From Chamaelirium japonicum (Eukaryota; Streptophyta; Magnoliopsida; Liliales; Melanthiaceae): 64,000 nucleotides of DNA. Made by a program: the position numbers and the translations under genes. Where the stretch lies: contig OX393557.1 of the NCBI GenBank assembly GCA_947650365.1, positions 48,932,418 to 48,996,417 on the forward strand, written 5' to 3'. Of this stretch, positions 31,875-43,100 are shown piece after piece (position 1 is the first letter of the stretch; every line of letters starts with the position of its first letter). The notes below the pieces were generated by a model. The model saw nothing but the letters and a program-made list of their open reading frames with translations, was not told where the DNA came from and did no database searches.

Positions 31875-34820
31875 TCCTCTTCCCCTTGGCCGAAACAGTC
31901 CATTCCCCCCTTCCCCCATGCCTTGGTCGAAATTGAAGTGGGGGTTGTGGTGGTGGTGGAGGTTGAGGAAGAAATGGTGGTGTGGTGAACTGGTGATACG
32001 GTGGCCAAAATCAATGAAGATGGAGAGGTGGAGTGGTGGTGGAGAGGAGTTGGAAAGGTGGTGGAGATGGTGGCTGAATTTGATGGAGAGGGGAGGAGGA
32101 AGGGGTATATTCGGAAGGTTATATCATCTGTTACTGCTGCTTGGGAGATAAACCTGACAAGGGGTGCTAGTGTAATTTCAGAAATGAGTGGGGGTGCCAA
32201 TGTAATTGTCAGATAATCCAAGGGTGTCCGTATAATTTACCTTTTTCTTTAAGGATAAAACACGGACACCCACTCTTGTTTTTTAAATTACACTACCACC
32301 CCCTGTAAGAGTTCTCCTAAACGACGTTAACTGATGATGCAAAATTCTGAATTTACCCCCTCCTTTCTACATCAAATTCGGCCACTATCTCCACCACCCT
32401 TCCAACTCCTCTCCACCACTACTCCACTTCTCCATCTTCCTTGATTTCGACTACCATATCACTACACCAACATCTCTCCCTCAACCTCCACCACTCCCAC
32501 TATATTTTAGGCCAAAGTATAGAGGGAGGGGGGAATGAGTGATTTCGACCAAGGGGAAGAGGAAGAAGAAGAGGAGGGGGATGGGGTTTCGGCCACCACC
32601 TCCTTCTCCCACCACCACATTCCTCACTCCTCCATCATTTCGACCAAAGTTGTGGTTTCTCTCTCTCACTCTTATGTGAGGGTTTAAAGGTAAGGATAAA
32701 CTAGGCATTTCCAAATTAAAGTGGGCTGACATTAGCTTATGTCACTATTCCCCATCTATTTCTCTAACGGTTGACTAACAGGTGAGACTATCTGATACAG
32801 ACAATTAAACTATAAGGGGTGCCAGTGTAATTTAAAAAACAAGAGGGGGAGTCGGATAATCCAGGGGTTGTCAGTGTAATTTACCCCTTTTTTTTTTTAA
32901 TGAGTAATGCTATATGGAGAGAAAAACATTGACAAACCAGACCCATATACAGGTGGCGGAGCCCATGGCTCAATGCGTCAACATTGGCACCAAGCGGGCT
33001 TCGCCATTAGTCCATGGGTCTGATTTGTCAATGTTTTTGGGGGTTATTAGTGTTAGCTCCGTAAAAAGGTTTTCGTTTAACGTTATGGGTATGTACGTTA
33101 AGCCCCTGTAGCTAGACTTTGGCTAATGGGAGCTCCTTCTCCAACGCAAATGTAATAACAAAATTTTAAATGACAATTTTACCCTACAAATAAAGTTTAA
33201 CAATCATAGTAAAAAAGTAACAATCAGTAAAAAGCAAAAATTTGTTAGTTTTGACTAACGCGGGCTCCTTTTGCCGCGCCCATTTAATAACAAAATTTTT
33301 AAATGACAATTTTAGCCCTACATATAGAGAAATGCTATTCAGCCCGAAGGTTTTACCGATTTCGCCGGCTCGATTGATGTGGCAGTGCGCAACTGGTGCT
33401 GTTAAAGATTTTAAAATCGCTAATGGGTTTTAGCCACCAGTTGCAAGCTGCCACGTCAATTGGGCCGACGAAATCGGGACAAACCTTCAGGCTGAATAGC
33501 ATTTCTCCTACGTATAAAGTGTAACAATCGTAGCAAAAAAGTAACAATTAGTAAAGAGTAACAATCCGTTAACAAAGAATAACAATTTGGTATGGCAAAA
33601 TATCTTAATTGTCGATTGATTGTTACGATATTTCTACTCATTTGGTCACAATATAATTATCTTCGTAACAAAAATGCATTTAACTATGGAAAACCAAGCT
33701 AATTCTATCTCGCACATAGAGTAACAATTAGGTAAAAAAGAATAACTATTTGAGCGGTTGATAGAATATTTTTGTTTTTATCAAAATATATAAGAAAAAA
33801 AATTATTTTGTGGTTTTAAATAAAAAATATGGAGTGATTTTAAATGTTTTTCATGTAAAAAGCGCTTCCTGTTAAGTTGTTAGTAGGAAATATAAATTTA
33901 TGAACTTGGGTTCGATGCTATTATCCTTTATGAGAAATGCTATTCAGCCCGAAGGTTTTTTCGATTCCGCCGGCCCGATTGACATGGCAACATGCAACTG
34001 GTGGATGAAACCGGATGAAACCAGCTAGCGACGTTTAAATCTTTTCAGCCACCAGTTGCACGCTGCCACATCAATCGGGCTGAGCGGAATCGGAAAAACT
34101 TTCGGGCTGAATAGCATTTCTCTATCCTTTATTTCTATTTGGTTCGGTGGTATTTCAGAAGGGAGCTGTTGCAATAAAGAATTTGTAGGAGGGCTTATTG
34201 CAAGTTGATTCCTTTGTCCCTCATATTTTTCTCGATGCAGTTTGTTCAAACAGCATTGGCTTTTTTGGCTCTTTTTTAATAAAGTCATTTGACCACAGCC
34301 CAACGACCCCCACCGACGCGGACTCGGCGCACGATAGCCCTTGGGACTGCTATCGTGCGCTGGAACCGGCGGAGCAGTCGAGGCGGCCCGTCGGCTCTCC
34401 CTTGATCGCCGTGATCTAGTGTGATCGTTGACGGCCAGGTACAGTGAGTGACATACACATACAGAGCGGGAGATCTTACCATCCCTCCATGAAGGAAGGG
34501 CCGCTGCTCTGCTGCTGCTGCGGCGGAGGCTGAGCGTACTGCGGAGGGTATCCCGCCGGCGGGTATCCCTGGGGTGGGGGATACCCCTGAGCGTACCCTT
34601 GCGGCGGATACCCCGGCGGCGGATAGGCGTCCTTCGGGTACCCCTCCGGCGGATAACCTTAGATCACAACACATCCAAACACAATTACGAACCTTAGACC
34701 CGTCAGATCCCCCAATCCTAAATCAGATCGAAATCCCGGCGGAGAAAAAATTGGTCCATATCAATCCATACCTTGGGGAGGTGGGACGCCAACGGGAGGC
34801 TGCTGGTTGTAGTAACTCAT
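29269..34820 (-). CDS. CYSTM (cysteine-rich transmembrane module) protein, WIH-like; whole gene
   Basis: Three exons join to 273 nt (90 codons) with canonical GT-AG sites and matching phases: 34820-34772, 34657-34480 and 29314-29269. The protein begins MSYYNQQPPVGVPPPQ, continues with Gly-Tyr-Pro-Pro repeats (GYPPEGYPKDAYPPPGYPPQ), a Gln/Ser stretch, and ends CLAALCCCCLLDACF, the family's C-terminal Cys-rich membrane module. Family members are small membrane-associated proteins linked to stress tolerance; the Arabidopsis WIH1/WIH2 pair acts in sporogenesis (recalled). The length is typical. Intron 1 is 114 bp; intron 2 is 5,165 bp and is largely transposons. Splice sites and frame are intact, so the gene can still make protein if the long intron is removed. 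Confidence 0.9.
29350..29500. repeat. Inverted-repeat segment in CYSTM intron 2
   Basis: GGTGTCCCGTGCGGTAAGG (29369-29387) pairs imperfectly with CTTACGGTACGGGACACC (29466-29483). Probably a small MITE or element end; class unknown. Confidence 0.45.
29550..30691 (-). mobile_element. Mutator-type MITE, family C copy 2, in CYSTM intron 2
   Basis: Long inverted ends: GGGAATTTTATTCATACCCC on the left and GGGGTATGAATAAAATTTCC on the right, extended to about 43 bp. Flanked by a 9-bp duplication with one mismatch (TTTTTTAAG 29541-29549, TTTTTTAAA 30692-30700). It is a reverse copy of 9076-10169 and carries the same central GACCC-rich TAGGGGTGGCAA-type block (ending ATTGCCACCCCTA near 30409). Confidence 0.85.
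30994..31490. mobile_element. hAT-type element, TAGGGGTGTGCA family, copy 2
   Basis: TAGGGGTGTGTAGGATCC on the left and TGCACACCCCTA on the right, with an 8-bp duplication bearing one mismatch (ATTTTCGA 30986-30993, ATTTTTGA 31491-31498). Half the length of copy 1 and lacks its GC-rich insert. Confidence 0.82.
31808..31870. repeat. (CT)n microsatellite
   Basis: About 60 bases of CT after a C run, inside the fold-back element. Confidence 0.95.
32922..33039. mobile_element. Small inverted-repeat MITE
   Basis: AAAAACATTGACAAACCAGA at the left pairs with TCTGATTTGTCAATGTTTTT at the right, and GCCCATGGC lies inside. Target duplication not found. Confidence 0.6.
33121..33570. repeat. Tandem duplication with a MITE in one unit
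   Basis: The text TAATAACAAAATTTT...GACAATTTT(A)CCCTACA...AACAATC(A/G)TAG(T/C)AAAAAAGTAACAAT occurs at about 33121-33236 and again at about 33241-33570. Only the second unit contains the MITE at 33327-33507. Confidence 0.7.
33327..33507. mobile_element. Mutator-type MITE, GAGAAATGCTATTC family, copy 1
   Basis: GAGAAATGCTATTCAGCC / GGCTGAATAGCATTTCTC ends, with a 9-bp duplication bearing one mismatch (CTACATATA 33318-33326, CTACGTATA 33508-33516). 181 bp. Confidence 0.85.
33931..34122. mobile_element. Mutator-type MITE, GAGAAATGCTATTC family, copy 2
   Basis: Same termini as copy 1, with a perfect 9-bp duplication TATCCTTTA (33922-33930, 34123-34131). 192 bp. It lies in the same CYSTM intron. 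Confidence 0.88.
34123..34479. other. Exon-proximal part of CYSTM intron 2
   Basis: No element end was found here. GC-rich text near 34300-34440 includes CGCACGATAGCCCTTGGGAC, whose inverse follows within 25 bases, forming a small hairpin. Confidence 0.35.
34480..34657 (-). CDS. CYSTM gene exon 2
   Basis: Acceptor GATCTAAG|GTTATCC and donor GGGATG|GTAAGAT. 178 nt encode the Tyr-Pro-Pro-Gly repeat region, the Gln4 stretch and SSGPSFMEG. Confidence 0.9.
34772..34820 (-). CDS. CYSTM gene exon 1
   Basis: ATG at 34820-34818. It encodes MSYYNQQPPVGVPPPQ plus the first base of a Gly codon; donor CCAAG|GTATGG. Confidence 0.9.
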
Positions 34821-34833
34821 CCTCTCTTCGTCG

Positions 34834-34862
34834 GCGTCGGCGGCGGCGGCGGCGGCGGCGGT
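34834..34862. repeat. Triplet (CGG/CCG)n in the CYSTM 5' leader
   Basis: About nine GGC units between the TATA box and the start codon (CCG on the transcribed sense strand). It sits in the presumed 5' UTR, so its length could affect translation; this is inference. Confidence 0.8.
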
Positions 34863-34907
34863 TGATCGGAGAGGCGAGAGGTAGGGGACTCGGGGGGGGT
34901 AGGGCCT

Positions 34908-34914
34908 CTTTATA
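34908..34914 (-). promoter_or_regulatory. TATA box of the CYSTM gene
   Basis: TATAAAG on the minus strand, 88 nt upstream of the start codon, at the expected distance for a short leader. Confidence 0.65.
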
Positions 34915-35279
34915 GGGAAAGGGGATTAGGTGGTAGAGGGTGGAGGGAGTTCCGCTCGATCTGCTCGTTAATAGCATACGGGTGAAATGTATTGGAAAAT
35001 TAGGGAGAAGATAATTGAACATACGTGGAGACACCGAATCTGACACAGCCAATGTGGCGTGCACAAAGAATTATATTGGATTAGGATAAATTAGAGTTAG
35101 GTCCTTCTAACGGATTATATTTTGACATACATACGGATACCGATTATGATAAAGATTCCATCTTTAATCAATTAACTCATATATTTATGTCTCAGATTTA
35201 TATGTCTGGACTTACCATTATATATTCCATTATATACACATACTAATATGATTTCATTATCGCAATACCGTGATATAAC

Positions 35280-35900
35280 TGGTAAATGTGATTTCTAATT
35301 AGAAGATTTCTAATCCACTCAGCCTCCTTGCTTGTTGCAGCCAAGGCAATAAATTCTAACTCCATAGTTGAATGCGTTATGCAGATTTGTTTCTTGGATC
35401 TCCTGTTGCACCTCCTAGGATAAACATACATCTTGTAGTGGTCTTATTATCCACCGCACTCGTTATAACCTTCCAATATAGTCGAAAACTCTGAGTAATG
35501 TAGGCCTAGTCCTTTGGTTCCTTTAAGGCAACCTAGAATTCTATCAATGTCCTTCTAGTGTTTAAACCTACTTAGTTTACTTATTGCAAATGCTAAGTCG
35601 GGTCTCGTGCAATTCATGGCATACATGAGACTTTCTGTAACACTCGCATTCTCAAGTTGTGAAATGACTCTTTCACTATTAGGTTCAGTGATCCTCTTTG
35701 TGTGTCATTGTTGGCAGGTTCTGAAATTGGAGGTAGATTGGGTCTAGCATGTATATGATCTTCAAGTCAGTCAGCAAAAATTTGAGTTTGTCTTGCCAAC
35801 GTAAATTCGTGCCGTCGAATTGATTGGGCTTCACAAGATCCTAGTTCATCAACGTGATGGTGGCGAATGTTTCGGTCTCCATAAATAACGCTTTAAATTT
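35280..35900 (-). pseudogene. Ty1/Copia retrotransposon relic (Gag start joined to RNase H)
   Basis: On the minus strand, a Gag-like start (FDGTNLRWQDKLKFLL, near 35825-35780) is followed within about 150 bases by the RT C-terminus and RNase H region: SLMYAMNCTRPDLAFAISKL, LKGTKGLGLHYSEF, then HSTMELEFIALAATSKEAEW (35370-35310). Frame breaks and stops occur throughout. Protease, integrase and the catalytic RT core are missing, so a large internal deletion joined the two ends. Confidence 0.7.
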
Positions 35901-36323
35901 GTTTGGCAATTGGTGAATGAAAACCAAAGAATAGACGACCAAAAAGTGTCGAGGCTTGAAGCACGTATCACATATGTTTACTTTAAAGCATTATTCGTCA
36001 TCTCTCACAAAGTTTACTTTAAAGCATTATTTGTTCTCTCTCACAAAGTGAGGTTGCTGTAGGGTTACCGATGAATCGCTCCAGAATATGACAAGTCTTA
36101 AGCCTACTACGATTCAAGAAACATGGGGTAGTACCGTAGTAGCCCCAGCACGTGAGAGTAGTGGCCCCCGGCACTCAGAGCGTAGGCTCTGGGGCACTGG
36201 GCCCCATGGTTGTATGGCACGCAACATGTGCTGAAAATTGTCCCTTGCCCCTCCCCATGTTGCCCTCGTCCCATTGGCCGCTCCCCACTCTAAGAAACCC
36301 CCCAACCAAATCCAAGGTTTCCC

Positions 36324-36367
<44 letters not shown>

Positions 36368-36964
36368 TGTTGCACTCCAACGACGTAGCAAAAGACCCTC
36401 CAGATGATGGCACGATTCCGGCCCATTGCTGGTAAGCCCACCCCGACCGTCCAGATGATGGCTGGGCTGCACCACCAGGCCCTGCAGAGCACAGAAACGG
36501 ACCCGGGCCGTCGTAGAACCACCCCGGCGCTCTCCTGCTCCGATTCCAACATGCCAACCCATACGGGCCTCTCGGCCAACAATTCCCCCCTACCCCTGCC
36601 GCACCAGAAGAAGCCGGCGGGGTGGTGCACTGACCTCCTCACACTCTCCCTCCTCCCTTCTGTGCAACTCCGGCTGCCGAGGGTAGTTCCGGTAGAGAGT
36701 GCTGGGTGCGTCTGCTCAAGCATCATCATCATCGGTTCTCGGGTCGGGTGAAGATAGTGTGGGCACGCAACTATCGGAAGAGGAGAGTCGCCGTCGACGA
36801 CCCATGTCCAAACCGCCGAGGCCTGTGCCACCAACTGCAGTGCTTAACATGCTATTCTTGTCTTTGTTTGGTCCTTTCGGTGCATAAACAATGTCATGTG
36901 CTAGTTGGAGTTTATTCGTAAATAAGAGAACATATAGAGTGAGAAAAATAGATTCAATGATATC
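35901..36964. other. Intergenic stretch between Copia relic and NDUFS4 3' end
   Basis: Holds a duplicated GTTTACTTTAAAGCATTATT phrase (35977, 36010), a (GA)n run (36329-36365) and GC-rich text with long spurious frames. No gene or element end is supported. Confidence 0.4.
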
Positions 36965-36970
36965 TTTATT
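36965..36970 (-). terminator. Polyadenylation signal of NDUFS4
   Basis: AATAAA on the minus strand, 153 nt downstream of the stop codon. Confidence 0.5.
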
Positions 36971-37122
36971 GAATCCAACAACATTCAAGCCCTAAGTAGT
37001 AGTTGATACACAATAAGTTGGTTATAAATTTTTTTTTTATTAAAAAAAATCAAAGTCTACTGACTGCATGCATCCAAGATTAAGAAGGAACAACTTCATC
37101 GTCACATTGGAGAGTCGAGGAT

Positions 37123-37182
37123 CTAAGCTTCCTCGGACTTTGGGGGGCCCTTCCACTTGAAATTGTCGGCGTAGGCCTTGGC
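37123..37182 (-). CDS. NDUFS4: NDUFS4 exon 5
   Basis: Acceptor GATTGTGCAG|GCCAAGG; 60 nt encode [19 protein letters not shown] and TAG. Confidence 0.95.
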   Translation of the reverse strand, partial: AKAYADNFKWKGPPKSEEA

Positions 37183-40100
37183 CTGCACAATCACAAACAT
37201 CCAAATCATCAAACGCAAGCTTTAAACCTCATATAAAACCCATACTCAACTCTCCAATAAGTATCCACTCATACATGAATGTGGTTTCACATTATAATTG
37301 CTCTCTCTCTCTCTCTCTCTAAAAAATTAATTGTAAGCTAAGAAGCACTGACACTGGTACAGGGACATGGATACGACATGACACGGGTACGCCGACACGG
37401 CAAATCCTAAAAAAGAAGAACACGGGTATGACAAGGACATGACAAAATAAATTAATATATTTTTATATTCTGTGTTAATAATTTATATATATTTCAATAA
37501 CAGAAAAAACCTCATAGAAAACAACTAAAATAAAAACTTAATGCATACTGAATCGCAGCCGTTAGTTACACCCAGCCCGATCGGTGAATTCACACAACCC
37601 TAAATGATATGGAAAAGAACATATGTGTTTTAGTTTTTGGCTTTAACATATCTGAAACAGTGAAACCTCTGAGGATCAGATAGGTTAAAGCCAAAATTGA
37701 ACTGTAACCGTTGATTACAACTAGCCTGACAAGTGAATCACACTCAGGTCCAAATGGAATGCAAAAGAACGACTGCGAATCAGTATTGACTTCAACCTAT
37801 CTGATCCTCTGAGGTTATAACCTCAAAGGATCGGATAGGTTGAAGCCAAAACTAAATCACAACTGTTTGTGAGTTGTGACCCGACCCTATATCAAATAGT
37901 CCGTCAACCCGCCATGTCCGTGAGTGTCCGGACGTGTCCGGCTCCCTAAAGCACATGAGAAACAACACATGCGTGTCTGACGAGTGTCAGTGTGCGACAC
38001 GAGCCCGAAACGGGTACGGAGGGCTTGGAGAAGTGTTCGTGCTTTCTAGATCGTAAGCCTCCTATATAGACCTACGACTTCTAAGCAAATACATTTTTCC
38101 GACCTCACAGTTTTTTGTCTCTCTCTAAAAAATCGCAAGCTAGATCATATCCATCATAAGCCTATATAGACCTCCGACTTCTAAGCAAATTCGTTTTTCC
38201 TATCGCACAGTTCTGATAGCTTGCCTCCATCATACCAATGATATATCACTATATCGAAATTGATCAAAAGAAGAGAAATGGCAAGTACTGGACAAATGGA
38301 TGCACATATGAAGTAGCTGAGTCTGCCATCTCATCTGTCGCACCTATCGCCTAGAATTATATAAAGCAAGTCTACAAAGCTACATGCATGATCACAATAT
38401 AAGCAAACAAACGTTTTGAGATTTGCTTTCGACTATAAATTTAAAGCAAATAGAAGGATGTGGTCGAGAGAAGAATTACATACCTTTAAAAGAGGAGTAT
38501 GATGCTTCTTGACCTGAACAAAGGTTTCATGAAGTCACGACATCAATGTTGACATATATATACTTAATAGTATTGTGATTCAATCTAAGAAAACTAATTT
38601 AATGGCAAGAAGTTTTGTTATGTTTGTAAGAATGAAAAGGTATGCCAATTGGTGACTGCAGCGACGGAATAACCGTGCAAATTATTTTACAAGACTCAAA
38701 TTTAAATAGCTTGAGTATGAGGCAGAATTAGGTGGAGAAATGCACATCATTTGAATAAGAATTGTGAGAGGCCCTAGGGAACATCTATATCAACAAGGAT
38801 ATCGAATATTTAGGCCCAATTGTAAGATAGCTGTTGAGTTTTGTCGTAAAAGTTAGTCCTTGGGTTGCATTTTTTTCCGTAGAAGTATGATGCAATATTG
38901 AATTAATGTTGGTCTTGATGAAATTTGATAACGATAAACATGCTTAATTCAAGAGTGGACTGGAAGCATCACAATGTGTTTGCGTGCGCACGTGCCAAAG
39001 TGTGGCCCGCCGAGGTGAAGATTCTTATTACTAGATTCAACATAGAGATAGTCGCAATATGATAGTCGTATACCGAAAACATGTGTTGATTGGGATATAT
39101 GCTTTGGTTGTATATGTAATGGAGCATAAGGTAATAATTTGATGCATATAGTCACATTGCAGTAATTTGGTCAATATGGATTAGTACACCCAGTCCAGCG
39201 GTATTTCGTCATCCAGTCAGTCTGCTCATGGACTAACGTTAGTACCTGACTATTATTGTACGGACTATTGTTGGTTGCCCTAAAACATTTAACAAGAGGA
39301 AGAGGGGAATGACGGAGACTTGTAAGTCGTAACCTTTGACTCCTCTCATTCATCCCATTCTTTCTCCTCTCCCTTTTTATTTCTTACTCTCATTCTTTTC
39401 CTATTATCCTTCATTTGTTCTTTCTTCATAGGCCCTGTTTCATTACCTGATTTCTGTTGGGCATCAGTAATATATTAGATTAGTTTAACCCTTTTAAGGC
39501 CTTTCATGGTTTCGTAACAAGTCAGTGTAGTTGTAACAGAGAAGAATAATACTATTGATCAACAAAGGTTAAAAGTGAAAAAGAGCACATGGAAATGAAG
39601 TCTAATGGGTCAAAAAAGTACATTGTCATTTGTGAATTAGACATAAGAAAGTGGTGAGGACCTAAAAGAGCATGAGTGAAAGTTGCTAGAAATGAAACGG
39701 CAATGGACAGAATCAATACCTATTCTGACAAAAGGACCAAACCCTACAGTGAGAGACCATTGTGAGATGTTTTCCATTAAACAGTAATTGTTTGCTGTGA
39801 AATATCTCAATATCTTGCACTCAACAAGAATGTCAGAATGGAGTTGAGAGTGTTAATGTATATTGTAGGTTACAACATTCTTGGCTCAACAACATTCTTG
39901 GCTCAGATCAAGTAGTTGATCTGAGCCAATGTTCAGAATGAATCAACAGGAAAAATTGTAAGATCACAACATGTTACAAAAATCTCTCTAGAATAATGCA
40001 AGAAGGATCAGGTTCTAGCCTAGGACCATAGCTTCCCCTTGTAGCAGCAGCTTTGGAGACCTTGGAGGCAGCCACAAAGTTCAGTTTCTAATAGAGTCTT

Positions 40101-43100
40101 GACGGGATCCGGGGAGGCAATAGGGATGAAGATCCTTGTTGCGTCGAGCAGGGATTTGATCGAACCCAAGTTATCCAACAACTGAGGGATCGACAGGATC
40201 CACAGGCCGGTGCCAAGTAGGGATTTGGTTAGAGGATAGATGGGACCTTTGGAGTCAGGGTCGGGGGGGGGGGGGGGGGGGTGGGGAGGGGGGGGAGATG
40301 AAGCGAGAGCAGGAGAAGGAACCCATGTTATAGAGGGATGTCAGGTGGCTCAGTGGGGGAAATCATTGGGGAGGAGATGAGAGGGCGTAGGGTCTGAGAA
40401 TAAATTTTGTTGGATGGGCGCTCACACACAAGATAGCAAATATGGATCGCACGTCTAGGGAAGTAATGAAGTGTGCTGATATTTGGGTTTCTACATAATT
40501 TGATTGGATAATGAAGAGTCGCACACATCTCTACTAATAAGATTACCAACCATGTATGATCTCCTAAATGTTTGTTTATTTTCCATAATGTATGCACACA
40601 TTTATACTAATTAGATTATCAACCATGTATGAGCCCCTTTAACGCTTGTTTACTTCTCATGTTGCACATTAATTTATTTTATTTCTTACTTTCTAGTCTA
40701 TAAAAAAAAAATTATTTTTTTTTTCTTGTGAGGCCATGTGGCGAAGAGGAATGCAACATTATGCCACATGGCGGGATTGAACGTCATTTTTATATATCAG
40801 TATAGATAATCATATTGTCTTGTTAAGCCCATTTTGAGTTATACCAGATGCAACTATCTATCACCAAGTGACGGGACATATAGTGTCCCTCTCAAACATA
40901 AAATGCATGGTTCTCTATGATAGAAATGCCAAGGCCATCTGAAAAAAGTGTATATGCTAAGTAAATCGGATAAGATCAGCATCTCAACAACCCCTTTTTT
41001 TTAGCATAACCTTACCATAGCCATTACCATCAATATTTCAGGTTGAGTGTCTCAATGTCAAGATTAAGGTTACCGTTTTCTGGTTTTGGTCGTGGGATCC
41101 AACTGTCAGCATTTAGAACTCAAAGATCTTGTCTAGTTCTTACGATGTTATTTTATTGATTCTTATTTTCTAAATTCCTTTGGCGTAAAGTTATATTTTG
41201 CTGCCTTATTTATTTTTTATATGTTTTTTGTCATAATGGTGAATCTGTATTTCTAAGGGAATAAATAAAAAAATATCTGATACATCTTTTTTTTTTGCTC
41301 ACCTTCCCCTCTATTTAGGGTACCCGACCCGCTTATAAACAGGTAGACCCGATAAGACCTGTTTACAACACGGGTCTATTCAGTTGACCCGATCCGACCC
41401 AATCTGACTCGACCCGACCTGACCCAATATGACCCGCTGGTACTACATACTACAGTATCGGATTGTGGTTTGCAGGTAGGCCCGACACGACCCGTTGGGT
41501 CTACCGTGTACAAACCCTAAACCCGGACCCGACCTGTTTATTAAACGGGTCTACCATGTCAACCCGTTTAAGACCCGAACCCGTTTAACCTAGACCCAGA
41601 CCTGCTAACTTTGTGTCGGGTCGTGTCGGGTCCGGAATTGCCAGCCCTACCTTTATTCCCCAATTTGTAGCAACAACAACGACAAATAAGCAAAAAATTC
41701 TCGCTTTTATTTCCAACTGTCAGCATTTAGAACTCAAAGACCTTGTCTAGTTCTTACGATGTTATTTTATTGATTTTTATTTTCCTTTGGTGTAGAAAGT
41801 TATATTGGCTGCCTTATTTATTTTTTATATGTTTTTGATCATAATGGTGTATCTGTATTACTAAGAGAATAAATAAAAAAATCCCTAATACATTTTTTTT
41901 TGCTGGTCTTCCCCTATATTCCCCAATTTGTAGCAACAACAATGACAAATAAGAGAAAAATTCTCGCTTTTTCCCCAAGGCCACTTGGCAATACTAGCAA
42001 CGATAACGACACTTAAAACACTGGCCGTTACTAACGAAAATGTTCAACAGCTATCGGACATTCAACAATCAACTTTAGATAATTTATTACAAGTAACTAG
42101 ACAATTTACCCCATCTAGGCAGAGTAGATATTTTAACTAAATAAATTTCTATCTTTAAGTATGATATAGGTTTCCGAAACTTGTGTATGTCTAAATGTGA
42201 TTATGTAATCTCTCAAGTAAACAAGAAATATTTAAAGATTGAATGCCAACCACATGATCCCATCCATGTTTCTCAGCAAATTCCTTTGCAGCTACTTCAC
42301 TATCAAAACTAAGTGCTGATTCCCCTACATGGGCATACGGGTCCCCTGTTGATGTCCAGCCCATCAGCGGATTCTCCCACCTATATCACAATCAGATGTT
42401 AATGACAAAAGGCAACTGCATAAACCACACCCATGCTATCATTTTTAATTATCATCTCTACAGCTAGAAAAGGCAGGGAAGAAAATGGATTACGGAAAAT
42501 AGAACAGGGCAATGGAAAACTGTTCTGTGCATTTAGATTAGACAAGTATACCAAAATAATCCTAAAATAAATAATTCAGCCCATTATGTGTAAAGTTCTG
42601 CACAGATCATGCAAAGTTTAGTGCATGAAAAAATTATTATAATCTCCTGAGATTTGGACTGATACACATCAGTCTCACTTCATTTTCCCAAAACCCTTCA
42701 TATTTACATGTTCTCATGACTGACAATAGCATTTTGCATCCACAAACCGACAGTTTAATATCCCTGGTTGCATGAGCTTAAGCTGTGCAAAGAATGAGGT
42801 AGGTCTCGCTACCCACCAATTGGATTTTTCGGTCTCTTGGCCGGCCAATCTCTTAACAAAGTTCCTTTGGTTGGGTTAGGAAATCAACCTAGAGGGTTGA
42901 CCTCAGATTGACAGCCGATTGGAAAATTTCTTGCAATATTTCGTGGAGCCTTCTTAGAGTTGTGACCCATTGTTGAGCCCACCACCATAACAGGATAAGA
43001 ATGGGACGATGATAAAACAAACAATTTGATAGCTGAGGTGTAACTATAGTATTAAAATGTCATGTTCATAAAAAACCTTGTTTCTTGCCTGTTATTTTAG

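Larger units (their letters stand above)
30703..32884. mobile_element. Long inverted-repeat (fold-back) element in CYSTM intron 2
   Basis: The ends GTAAATTACACTAACACCCC and GGTTGTCAGTGTAATTTACC pair, and pairing continues inward: TCAGCCCACTTTAATTT near 30876 with AAATTAAAGTGGGCTGA near 32715, and AGGTGGAGTGGTGGTGGAGA near 32024 with its complement near 32413. Two internal end-like sequences meet near 32210-32300. A hAT element at 30994-31490 interrupts the left arm, as does a (CT)n run at 31808-31870. Long terminal inverted repeats suggest a Mutator-like origin; class not proven. Confidence 0.65.

Noticed and set aside
31365-32151. Frames of 85-207 codons on both strands
   Set aside because: CT microsatellite and inverted-repeat element sequence, not a gene.
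34285-34674. 129-codon minus-strand frame over the CYSTM exon 2 region
   Set aside because: It is the wrong frame; the spliced CYSTM frame explains the sequence.
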